Source: Pseudomonas mosselii (GTDB lineage Bacteria > Pseudomonadota > Gammaproteobacteria > Pseudomonadales > Pseudomonadaceae). From it: a stretch of 64,000 nt of DNA. Shown piece after piece: positions 10,518 to 18,320 of this stretch; the stretch's first letter is position 1; every line of letters begins with the position of its first letter. The notes below the pieces were generated by a model. That model saw only the letters and a list, made by a program, of their open reading frames with translations, ran no database searches and was not told where the DNA came from. Both the position numbers and the translations under genes were made by a program. The DNA lies in the NCBI RefSeq assembly GCF_005796105.1, contig NZ_VAUO01000002.1, positions 682,001 through 746,000 on the forward strand, in the 5' to 3' direction.

Positions 10518-11849
10518 TCAGGCGATTTTTTCCGCAGTGCCGGCGTAGCCCAACTGCTCGTTGAGCGAATTGAAAATGTCGCGCGCACGCAGCGACAGCA
10601 GGCTGAATGAGCCGGCATCGCCATAGCCGTGTGAGGATTCGCACAGCCCGTTGAGGTAGAGCGCGGGCATGTCGTGGCCTTTGCGCGGCTCCAGGCGGTA
10701 GTCGCGACCGATGCGAATCACGCCATCGGCGCTGCATTCCAGGTGTGCTGCAACTCCCTGCAGAAGCGCCGGGAACGGCTCGTCCTGCGCGCCGGTGCCC
10801 AGGTTGCGGAAGCCGGTGGCCAGGACAATCGCATCCAGCCCTTGAATATGCTCGACCGCTTGCTCCTGCACGCTATGCAGAACCACGGTATGGCCCTCGG
10901 CGGTGGGCAGGCAGGCCTGGATTTCGCTGAGGTTTTTGATGGTCACGCGCTCTTTGCCCTGCAACTTGTCCTCGTACATACCCACGTACAACTCGGAAAT
11001 CACATCCGCGTCGGCAGCCGAATAGTTGGTGTAGTGCAGGTGGCGGTTGATGTTCTTCTTGGCGGCAGGGGAGCTGTTGTAGTACTGGTCCACAAATTCC
11101 GGGAAGTACACATGCTCGCTGAACTGGCTGGTGTCCTTGAGACGGAAGCCATAGCCGCGCTGGATATTGATGATCTCAAGTGCCGGGTAACGGTGGCGCA
11201 GGTGCAGGATAATCTCGATTGCACTCTGGCTGCCGCCCACCACTGCCACGCGTTTCAACTCGCCCTGCGCATCCAGTTGCGCAAGCCGCGTGAGGTATTG
11301 CGTGAGGTGGAAGACCCGCTCTGGTGCGCAGTCGGCGAACGCTGCCGGGATCACCGGTGTGCGCCCAGGGGCCACCACCAGGGCGCGTGCAAGGAACTGA
11401 CTGCCGGCCTCGGTGACAATGCGATACAGGCTGCTGGCCGGATCGTAGCTGACCGCAACCACGGTCTGGTTGTAGGCCACTTCACGGGAAAAGAACCCAG
11501 CGACCCAGCGCACGTATTCCGCGAACTCGCTACGCAGCGGGAACTCGAGCCCCAGGTTCAGATGCTCGAACAGGCGGTTGTTCTCGAACAGGAAGTTGGT
11601 GAAGGTGTAGCGGCTCCGCGGGTTACGCGGGGTAACGAGGTCGCGACTCGGATGGTTCTGGATATCACTGCCTGCCAGCATCATTTCCGGCTGCCAACGG
11701 GTACCGTCCTGACGCTCCAGGAACAGACGGCTGCCGCTAAAGCCCAATTCTTCAAGCGCAATGGCCAACGCAATATTGGCCGGCCCGAAACCGATACCGA
11801 TCACATCATAAACGTGCTGATCAGCAGCACTCACACTACGGATGCTCAT
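10518..11849 (-). CDS. FAD/NADPH-dependent N-hydroxylating monooxygenase (SidA/IucD/PvdA family)
   Basis: 443-aa flavoprotein of the L-ornithine N5 / L-lysine N6 hydroxylase family. The FAD-binding GIGFGPANIALAIAL is at residues about 17-31. The substrate/FAD region is IQNHPSRDLVTPRNPRSRYTF in two adjoining pieces. The NADPH fold is VAVVGGSQSAIEI (about 197-209), and the family's ATGF motif is LATGFRNL. The start follows GGGAAGGGAAC. Substrate cannot be read from sequence: ornithine, lysine, diaminobutyrate or a related amine are possible. No NRPS, IucA/C synthetase or Fur box is seen nearby, so a classical siderophore pathway is not supported. Confidence 0.88.
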   Translation of the reverse strand: MSIRSVSAADQHVYDVIGIGFGPANIALAIALEELGFSGSRLFLERQDGTRWQPEMMLAGSDIQNHPSRDLVTPRNPRSRYTFTNFLFENNRLFEHLNLGLEFPLRSEFAEYVRWVAGFFSREVAYNQTVVAVSYDPASSLYRIVTEAGSQFLARALVVAPGRTPVIPAAFADCAPERVFHLTQYLTRLAQLDAQGELKRVAVVGGSQSAIEIILHLRHRYPALEIINIQRGYGFRLKDTSQFSEHVYFPEFVDQYYNSSPAAKKNINRHLHYTNYSAADADVISELYVGMYEDKLQGKERVTIKNLSEIQACLPTAEGHTVVLHSVQEQAVEHIQGLDAIVLATGFRNLGTGAQDEPFPALLQGVAAHLECSADGVIRIGRDYRLEPRKGHDMPALYLNGLCESSHGYGDAGSFSLLSLRARDIFNSLNEQLGYAGTAEKIA

Positions 11850-11883
11850 GTTCCCTTCCCTGTTGGACAGATAACGCCATAAC

Positions 11884-11922
11884 CGGCAAACAGAAAAGTG
11901 CCCCGCGCTTTTCCATTTGCCG
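11884..11922. promoter_or_regulatory. 15-bp inverted repeat in the leader of the N-hydroxylase gene
   Basis: CGGCAAACAGAAAAG (11884-11898) is matched by CTTTTCCATTTGCCG (11908-11922); 13 of 15 positions pair, around a 9-nt C/G-rich spacer. It lies 35-73 bp upstream of the monooxygenase ATG at 11849. On the minus strand no T-tract follows, so it does not look like a GST terminator. Candidate operator or leader hairpin. Confidence 0.5.
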
Positions 11923-11969
11923 CAATTTCTAATTTTTTTGAGGTCTGCTTCGTTTATTCGCGTTGCGCT

Positions 11970-12593
11970 TCAAACTTCGGCCGCTGCTTTTTTCAGCCAC
12001 TGCTGAACCGGGCCGTAAGCCAGTACCTGGTCCACATAACTTTGCAGCTGCGCCGGCACGCTGATGCCATAACGGCGCAAGCGGAACACCACAGGGGCGT
12101 ACATCGCGTCCACGATGCCGAATTGGCCGCAGAGGAACGTGCTGGACTTGCTGGCTGCGCGCAGGCCACCCCAGATGTCGAAGATCCTGGCGATTTCTGC
12201 CTGGGTGTCCTCGGTCAACGGGCCAGCATCGTCGCCAGTACCCAGGCCGAACGACATCTGCGTGCGCAGGTGGGTGAAGCCAGCGTGCATTTCCGCAGCG
12301 GCGGCGCGCGCCAGCGCACGAAGCTGGGCATCCTGTGGCCACAGGTTGGCATTGGGGTGGGTTTCGGCGATGTACTCGCTGATGGCCAGGCTGTCGTTGA
12401 TCACGACGTTACCCAGCAGTAGCGCCGGGACTTTGCCCGAAGGTGAGTACTGGCCAATCTGCTGGGGTGTATCGGGCTGCTCCAACTTGACCTGAACCGT
12501 GTCGAATACAGCGTCCGCCGTCACCATTACCAGCCACGCACGCAGCGACCAGGAGGACTTGTTGAAGTCCCCGATAACCAGTTTGTCCGTCAT
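11970..12593 (-). CDS. glutathione S-transferase family protein
   Basis: 207-aa cytosolic GST-like protein. The N-terminal thioredoxin-fold domain (VIGDFNKSSWSLRAWL, with S13/S14 in the catalytic position) includes SGKVPALLL with the cis-proline and NDSLAISEYIAE, the glutathione gamma-glutamyl site. A helical C-terminal domain follows with GQFGIVDAMYAPVVFRL. AGGA precedes the ATG. Divergent from the AraC regulator with 83 bp between. It is in the same direction as the monooxygenase but separated by 120 bp, so co-regulation is possible and not shown. Confidence 0.9.
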   Translation of the reverse strand: MTDKLVIGDFNKSSWSLRAWLVMVTADAVFDTVQVKLEQPDTPQQIGQYSPSGKVPALLLGNVVINDSLAISEYIAETHPNANLWPQDAQLRALARAAAAEMHAGFTHLRTQMSFGLGTGDDAGPLTEDTQAEIARIFDIWGGLRAASKSSTFLCGQFGIVDAMYAPVVFRLRRYGISVPAQLQSYVDQVLAYGPVQQWLKKAAAEV

Positions 12594-12676
12594 ATCCTTT
12601 CCTAGCGCTTTTTGTGAAATAGGTGCTAACTTTATGGCCGCTTTTTTCAGCCGTATTGCACAAAACTGGACAGGTC

Positions 12677-13537
12677 ATGGAAAAGACAGACGGCCTAAAA
12701 ACCCCGCCCAAGGGTAAGGACTTCGTGCACTTCTGGCGTATTCCCGAAGGCAACTGCGAACTCTTGTCAGCGCGCTACACCACCCAGTCGTTCGGTCGGC
12801 ACTCACACGACCGCTATGCCATTGGGGTAATCAGCGGCGGGGTGGAAAAACTCTACTACCGCGGCGGCTATGCCTTGGGTGGGGTTGGCAGTGTGGTCAC
12901 CATCACCCCAGGCGAAATACATGACGGCTTGCCCGGCCACGACAATGGCTGGATGTACCGGATGCTCTACCTGGATCCCGACTGGGTTAACCGAGCGGTG
13001 TTCCAGGGGCGGGTGGTCAGCGATCACATCCACCTGTTTCAAGAGGCGCTCAGCTGCAATCCGGGCTTTGCCCAAACCTTCCTGCAACTGCACCAACTGA
13101 TCGAACAAACGCCACCGGGCTTGCAGCGCGAATCCATCCTGCTGGAGCTGGTGTGCCAGGTTTTCGAACGCAGCGGCGCCCCCGTTCTGTCAGCCCGGCC
13201 CTCCGAGAAACAGGCGGTCAAACGGATCAAACACAAGCTCGAAGACGAGTTCGACCAGGACATCCCCCTGGAGGCCTTGGCTCAATTGGTCGACCTTGAG
13301 CCGCTGTACCTGATTCGCGTGTTCAAGAAGCACGTGGGTGTGTCGCCGCACAGCTATCAGATTCAAAAGCGCATCGCACATGTTCAGAAGCTGCTGCGTG
13401 CTGGTGCCAGCCTGGCAGAGGCGGCCTGTACCAGTGGCTTCTTCGATCAAAGCCATATGGCGCGAGCGTTCAAGAAAGTAGTGGGCATGACGCCTGGGAG
13501 TTTTCGCAACAGCAGCGGTTTGCGCACCTCCACCTGA
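12677..13537 (+). CDS. AraC-family transcriptional regulator
   Basis: 286 aa from the ATG at 12677 (MEKTDGLK). The N-terminal cupin effector domain has FGRHSHDRYAIGVISGG and TITPGEIHDG. The C-terminal double helix-turn-helix (about residues 185-283) has DIPLEALAQLVDLEPLYLIRVFKKHVGVSPHSYQ in adjoining parts and GFFDQSHMARAFKKVVGMTPG. Divergently placed before the GST and, beyond it, the N-hydroxylase set, so it is the likely local regulator. Effector unknown. Confidence 0.9.
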   Translation: MEKTDGLKTPPKGKDFVHFWRIPEGNCELLSARYTTQSFGRHSHDRYAIGVISGGVEKLYYRGGYALGGVGSVVTITPGEIHDGLPGHDNGWMYRMLYLDPDWVNRAVFQGRVVSDHIHLFQEALSCNPGFAQTFLQLHQLIEQTPPGLQRESILLELVCQVFERSGAPVLSARPSEKQAVKRIKHKLEDEFDQDIPLEALAQLVDLEPLYLIRVFKKHVGVSPHSYQIQKRIAHVQKLLRAGASLAEAACTSGFFDQSHMARAFKKVVGMTPGSFRNSSGLRTST

Positions 13538-13549
13538 GGCTTTTGCCAA

Positions 13550-14605
13550 TCACGCCACGCTACCGACAGCCCCGGCCACCACCACCCGGTTACGCCCCGC
13601 GCTCTTGGCCTGGTACAACGCCATGTCTGCCTCGTGTAGCCAGGCATCGGCACTGTCCAGATGCGCCCCACACGCCGCCACGCCGATGCTCAGGCTCAGG
13701 CGCAACTGCGGCAAGGCCGCAAACCGCTGTCCTTGCACCGCCTCGCGCAACCGCTCCAGAATCACCCTGGCCTGCGCGGTGGTGGTCTGCGGCAAGAGCA
13801 CGCAGAACTCATCCCCGCCATACCGCGCCAACGGGTCGCTCTTGCGCAGATAGGCCGGCAGCATCGCGCTCAACGTGCGCAGGATTTCGTCCCCCACCAA
13901 ATGGCCATGCCGGTCATTGATGTGCTTGAAATGGTCGATATCGATCAGCGCCAGGCAATCTGCTCCATCGCCGCTGCCGTTACGCTGAAACGCCTTGAGC
14001 AGCAGTTCCTTGCAGGTGCCGTGGTTCATCAAGCCGGTCAGGCTGTCGGTCTGGCTGAGCCGCGCCAGTGCGCGCTTGTGCTGGCCCAACTGCACCGTCA
14101 CCTGATAGCAGATCAGACCGATGGCCATCGGGTAGATGAACAAGATCGGCAAGCAGGCCAGCATCTGCGCCTGGGTTGTATCGGGAAACAGTGGCGCTGC
14201 GCCTAGCCACAACGCCAGCACGATGCCGAGCGCTTGCGCTGCCAGAGTCTTGAACAGCATGTGCCAGCCGCCAGCAGCGATCTTGTCCATCGCGATCATC
14301 GACAGGATGATCACGCTCGGCAGCGGGTTCAGGCCCATGGCACCGGCCCAGCAACCACCGGCGAAACCATCGAAGATCAGGTTGCGCTGTTCAGCCTTGA
14401 ACGGTTGAGCCGACCTGCGAGCGATCAGGAAAGCCGCATGCGGCCACACAAAGCCGTGGGCCAGCAACAGCGCCCACACCCACCACGGCGGCTGCTGCGG
14501 CCAGAGGCCGATCAGCACGCAGAAAAAGCCGAGCCCGGTGCCAATGGCCCGGGGCGGGTACATGCGTCTGGCGAATGAGAGGCCACTGCCCCTGCGCTGG
14601 TTCAT
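13550..14605 (-). CDS. MASE2-domain diguanylate cyclase
   Basis: 351-aa membrane enzyme making c-di-GMP. About six hydrophobic helices in residues 20-170 form a MASE2-type sensor (RAIGTGLGFFCVLIGLWP, then FDGFAGGCWAGAMGLNPLPS). The catalytic GGDEF domain covers about 185-345 with ALIDIDHFKHIND and an intact YGGDEFCV signature. The product-inhibition I-site RKSD lies five residues before the signature, so the enzyme should be active and feedback-inhibited. Architecture resembles E. coli DgcC (YaiC/AdrA). It is convergent with the AraC gene, 12 bp away. Confidence 0.92.
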   Translation of the reverse strand: MNQRRGSGLSFARRMYPPRAIGTGLGFFCVLIGLWPQQPPWWVWALLLAHGFVWPHAAFLIARRSAQPFKAEQRNLIFDGFAGGCWAGAMGLNPLPSVIILSMIAMDKIAAGGWHMLFKTLAAQALGIVLALWLGAAPLFPDTTQAQMLACLPILFIYPMAIGLICYQVTVQLGQHKRALARLSQTDSLTGLMNHGTCKELLLKAFQRNGSGDGADCLALIDIDHFKHINDRHGHLVGDEILRTLSAMLPAYLRKSDPLARYGGDEFCVLLPQTTTAQARVILERLREAVQGQRFAALPQLRLSLSIGVAACGAHLDSADAWLHEADMALYQAKSAGRNRVVVAGAVGSVA

Positions 14606-14830
14606 CGCGGGTCACCGAAAGGGAAAACGGTCCTTGGAGAAGCACCGGACAGGCGACAGGGCCAGTAGGTGCGCTGCGGTTCGGCGATACGGCATTCTGC
14701 CACCAGTAAAATCGCCCTGACAAACCGTCCTGACGAAAAACATGAACCAAACAACTAACGTTTTCGTAGAGTGCCGCAACCGGCCCTTGTGCGGCTAAGC
14801 TGAACCTCACTGTTCAAGGACGAAGAACGC

Positions 14831-15310
14831 ATGCAGCTAACCTATCGCCCCGCCCGCACGGCCGACATCCCGACCATCTGCTGCTTCCCACAAGGCCCGG
14901 ATGAGTTGTTTTACATGTTTCCCAAGGCCACTTACCCCCTGACACCGGCACAACTGAGCGCGGCGATCGCACAGCGCAGCGGCTCGACGGTGGTGGAAGG
15001 TGAGGGCGTGATCCTGGGTTTTGCCAATTTCTACAAGGCTGAGCACGCAGGCGTGTGCGCCTTGGGTAATGTGGTGGTGGCCTCGGCCGCACGCGGCCGC
15101 GGGGTGGCGCGCTACCTGGTACACAGCATGATTGCGCTGGCCCGCGACGAGTTCGCGGCGCGGGAGGTTTGGGTGTCGTGTTTCAACCATAACACCGCCG
15201 GGCTGCTGCTTTATCCACAGCTCGGTTTCCAGCCGTTCGCGATAGAAGAGCGTCAGGCACCGGATGGTCGTCGGGTCGCGTTGGTCCAGATGAAGCTGTG
15301 CCTCGACTGA
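14831..15310 (+). CDS. GNAT-family N-acetyltransferase
   Basis: 159 aa. The acetyl-CoA loop ASAARGRGVARYLV lies at about residues 83-96, preceded by the beta-4 strand GVCALGNVVV and followed by NHNTAGLLLYPQLGFQPF, typical of GNAT motif B. AAGGA precedes the ATG. Substrate unknown. Monocistronic, divergent from the MASE2 cyclase. Confidence 0.88.
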   Translation: MQLTYRPARTADIPTICCFPQGPDELFYMFPKATYPLTPAQLSAAIAQRSGSTVVEGEGVILGFANFYKAEHAGVCALGNVVVASAARGRGVARYLVHSMIALARDEFAAREVWVSCFNHNTAGLLLYPQLGFQPFAIEERQAPDGRRVALVQMKLCLD

Positions 15311-15460
15311 GACGGACGCGACCTGGAAAACGCACCGGACGCCGTGAGCTTTTTTCGCCAGACACAGGCGAAAACCTTGAAACACTCCTCGACCAGCCAC
15401 ACCGAACCTTAGCTGACGCGCGGCGTCCGAAGCACATCGATGCTTCGAGGTTCACATCAC

Positions 15461-16357
15461 GTGAAAGCCCTACTTCTGCAAAAGCTGCGCCTGGTCCACA
15501 AAACCATCGGCTACATCGGCTGGTCACTTTTCTGGCTGCTGATCTGGGACGTGCTGGTCACCATCGACTTCATGCTGTTCTTCAACAGCAAATTCAGCCT
15601 GCCGCTGATCCCGCTCACCCTGCTCGGCTCGGCGCTGGTGGTGCTGGTGAGCTTTCGCAACAGCAGCGCCTACAACCGCTGGTGGGAGGCGCGCACACTT
15701 TGGGGGGCGTTGGTGAACAGTTCGCGCAGCTTCGCGCGGCAGGTACTCACACTGGTCGACGATACTGACGACGGGCTGAACCCGGTCAAGGCCACCTTGC
15801 TGCGTCGGCATATCGCCTATGTGAACTGCCTGGCGGCGCACCTGAAGCACGAAAAGTGCCCGGACGAACTCATGGCGTTCATCCCGCCGGACGAGTTCGA
15901 GCGGCGTAACCGCTCCAACAATTTCGCCAACGATATCCTCAGTGGCTCAGCGGCGTTGCTGGCACGCGAATACCACGCCGGGCGGCTGGACAGCATTCGC
16001 CTGGCGCGGCTGGAATCGACACTGGTGGATTTGTCCAACGCCCAGGGCGGCATGGAGCGTATCGCCAACACACCGCTGCCCTACCCCTATGTGTACTTTC
16101 CACGGCTGTTCATCACACTGTTCTGCCTGATCGTGCCGGTGGGGCTGGTGGAGTCGTTGGAGTGGTTCACGCCGCTGGCCTCCACCGTAGTAGGCTTCAT
16201 GTTGCTGGCGATCGAGCGGATCGGCACGGACCTGCAGAGCCCATTTCGCTTCAGCGAACACCAGATCCCGATGGACAGCATCTGCGAGACCATTGAGCGC
16301 AACCTGGAGTCGATGCAGCGCGAGGCGCAGTGTGGCAACCTGGTCAAAGGCCGATGA
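15461..16357 (+). CDS. bestrophin-family (YneE-type) membrane channel protein
   Basis: 298-aa inner-membrane protein of the bacterial bestrophin/UPF0187 family; homologues form pentameric ion channels. Signatures are GYIGWSLFWLLIWD (TM1), FRNSSAYNRWWEAR (the conserved R-N-x-x-A-Y-x-R-W-W-E motif after TM2), and a C-terminal FPLRLFITLFCL-like TM pair around PRLFITLFCLIVPVGL, then GTDLQSPF. The GTG at 15461 is favoured because GAGG lies upstream; an ATG at 15440 in the same frame has no ribosome site. Confidence 0.88.
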   Translation: MKALLLQKLRLVHKTIGYIGWSLFWLLIWDVLVTIDFMLFFNSKFSLPLIPLTLLGSALVVLVSFRNSSAYNRWWEARTLWGALVNSSRSFARQVLTLVDDTDDGLNPVKATLLRRHIAYVNCLAAHLKHEKCPDELMAFIPPDEFERRNRSNNFANDILSGSAALLAREYHAGRLDSIRLARLESTLVDLSNAQGGMERIANTPLPYPYVYFPRLFITLFCLIVPVGLVESLEWFTPLASTVVGFMLLAIERIGTDLQSPFRFSEHQIPMDSICETIERNLESMQREAQCGNLVKGR

Positions 16358-16419
16358 GCGGCCATCAGGCCCGCCCATAGCGCTGGCGCAGTCCGTCACG
16401 CAAGACGCGATGCCTGGTA

Positions 16420-16806
16420 CTACTGCCCAGGGCTGAGCACACGCTCAAGCTCCGCGGCGCGGTCCTTGGTCATGTCCATGAGGCACACGGCGCCCTCGAT
16501 GCGGCGAACGCTGCCATCGCTCAAATGGCCATGAAAGGCGCAATTGCCGTCGCGATAGCTGATCCAGCTGCGCTGCACCTCACGCAGGGCTTTTTGTTGG
16601 GACCCGGCAAGCTTGGCCATCAATTGCGCATAGACGCGGTTCAAGCGTGCGTCCTGCAACTGGGTCTCGGCCTGGATGCAGGCCCCCATTGCCGCAGTGC
16701 TGGAGGCATTGTCCATGCACTGGGTATAGCGCGAGGAATAGTCATCGGCGTGGGCCGTGGCGAGGGCCAGCACGGCACTGCCGGCGAGCAGCGAACGTAG
16801 GCGCAT
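16420..16806 (-). CDS. DUF1311 / LprI-type periplasmic protein
   Basis: 128 aa from the ATG at 16806 (MRLRSLLAGSAVLALATAHA), giving a clear signal peptide cleaved after AHA. The mature part has the DUF1311 pattern: YTQCMDNA, MGACIQAETQLQDARLNRVYAQL, LREVQRSWISYRDGNC and C-terminal CLMDMTKDRAAEL. Four cysteines probably form two disulfides. Family members include lysozyme inhibitor LprI, but most are uncharacterised. Convergent with the bestrophin gene. Confidence 0.85.
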   Translation of the reverse strand: MRLRSLLAGSAVLALATAHADDYSSRYTQCMDNASSTAAMGACIQAETQLQDARLNRVYAQLMAKLAGSQQKALREVQRSWISYRDGNCAFHGHLSDGSVRRIEGAVCLMDMTKDRAAELERVLSPGQ

Positions 16807-16940
16807 GGTTGCTCCTTTGCAGAGGGAAACGCAGGCCAGACTAACAGCCGGCACAACATCAAGCCCATGGAAACGGACGACACGACATAGTGGAAGATTC
16901 TGTCAGCGCCCAGGCGGAGCGCGTCAACGACAAAACCCGA

Positions 16941-17504
16941 TCACAGCACCTGCCGTTGCGCCGGAGGCATCACGACCTTGTGCGGGTCGAAGCGCAACGC
17001 AGGCATTTGCGTGCCGGCGTAGAAGGCCACCCCCAACGCCGCCATCAGCGCCACGTCGAACCAGCGCCAGCCCGGTACGTCCGCCGCCCGTCGGGCCTTC
17101 CAGCACCACCACCCCTGCCCTGCGCAGAACACCAGGATCGAGCCCAGCCACAGGTAGAAGCCGGCACCGAACCCGGTGACATCCTGGAACGCGTAGCTTT
17201 GGCTGTCGGGCAAGCGCTCGATGCCTAGGCTGGAAAACGCCAGGTACAACGCCAGCAACCCACACATCAACGCCAGCCAGCGGAACCGCCGATGGGCCAG
17301 GATGCCAAGGGCCAGCAGCGGGTTGGCGAACCATTGGTACAAGCCAAAGGCGATGCCCCACGGGCCATACAACAGCATCTGCAAGGCCGGCATATGCCAA
17401 GCCCCCATCAGCGCCGCGTCGAAACACAGGCTCAGCAGGTACAGCAACAGGCTGAACGTCAGATAAAAAGCAAGCAAGGCTACGGACCTGATCGAGCGGA
17501 ACAT
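16941..17504 (-). CDS. polytopic membrane protein of unknown function
   Basis: 187 aa with about five hydrophobic stretches: SVALLAFYLTFSLLLYLLSL, MPALQMLLYGPWGIAFGLYQ, WLALMCGLLALYLAFSS, FYLWLGSILVFCAG and VALMAALGVAFYAG. Rich in Trp and Leu, with no catalytic motif. The ATG at 17504 is preferred over a GTG at 17522. No family recognised. It lies between a DUF1311 gene and a GNAT gene. Confidence 0.6.
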   Translation of the reverse strand: MFRSIRSVALLAFYLTFSLLLYLLSLCFDAALMGAWHMPALQMLLYGPWGIAFGLYQWFANPLLALGILAHRRFRWLALMCGLLALYLAFSSLGIERLPDSQSYAFQDVTGFGAGFYLWLGSILVFCAGQGWWCWKARRAADVPGWRWFDVALMAALGVAFYAGTQMPALRFDPHKVVMPPAQRQVL

Positions 17505-17570
17505 GCTGCGACCATAACCCACCCTTTACGCGACCTCCAAACCCACGGGCGCTGACGCCTGTCACCGGCC

Positions 17571-18134
17571 TCAGACGACCGGTGGCTCCAGCAGCAACCC
17601 GTACAACCCTGAGTCGGATAACTCACCCGCCACGCACCAGCGTGCCCGCAGGGTGCCTTCGAGCACGAAACCCTGGCGCTCCAAGGTGCGTGCCGAGCCT
17701 TGGTTGCGCGGATCGATCTCCGCCTCCAGTCGGCGCAGATGCAGGGTGTGGGCAAGGTAGTCGATAAAGCAGGTCAACGCCTCGTCCATGTAGCCACGGC
17801 CCTGGGCCGTGCGAGCCAAGCAGTAACCAATCTCGCCACGGCGCGAGGGCTCGTCGAGATTGAACAGTTGCACCATGCCGATCAACTCGCCGTTGTCGCG
17901 GCGGTACATGCCTAGCTTGAGCAACTGGCCACTGGCATAGGCTTCGCGGTCGGCGGCCAGAGCGCTCTGAGCCTCGGCCAGGGTCTGCCAGGGGGCGTGG
18001 TACCAGTAACGCATGACCTCGGGGTCGGCCATGATCGTCAGCCACTGCTGCGCGTCCGCATGGCGCATGGGGCGCAGTTGCAAGCGTGGGCTGTCGAGAC
18101 ACAAATCGCTGGGGAAACGGCGGGGGTCGGGCAC
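17571..18134 (-). CDS. RimJ/RimL-type GNAT acetyltransferase
   Basis: 187 aa. The RimJ/L fold is indicated by SPRLQLRPMRHADAQQWL at the N-terminus, GEIGYCLARTAQGRGYMDEAL (acetyl-CoA pyrophosphate loop, about residues 100-120), and RRLEAEIDPRNQGSARTLERQGF in adjoining pieces. These enzymes acetylate N-termini or small molecules. Substrate not inferable. 48 bp separate it from the membrane protein gene on the same strand. Confidence 0.88.
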   Translation of the reverse strand: MPDPRRFPSDLCLDSPRLQLRPMRHADAQQWLTIMADPEVMRYWYHAPWQTLAEAQSALAADREAYASGQLLKLGMYRRDNGELIGMVQLFNLDEPSRRGEIGYCLARTAQGRGYMDEALTCFIDYLAHTLHLRRLEAEIDPRNQGSARTLERQGFVLEGTLRARWCVAGELSDSGLYGLLLEPPVV

Positions 18135-18320
18135 GCCGGGACTCCTGTCCGATGTGGGGAAGATGACAGTCTAGCGTCAGCCGCTGCCCGCAGGTACCCA
18201 CTACCGCCTTTTGGCTAATGGGCGGCTTGCACCTGAGCAACGGCACAAGACCGCCCCACACATCGACCGCAATCAGGTCTTTGTGTGAGCGCGGCCTCGT
18301 GCCGTGACGCTCAGCTTGGC

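Noticed and set aside
8236..11849. Ectoine or pyoverdine operon
   Set aside because: No ectA, ectC or NRPS genes and no recognisable Fur box; only the EctB-type and PvdA-type enzymes are present.
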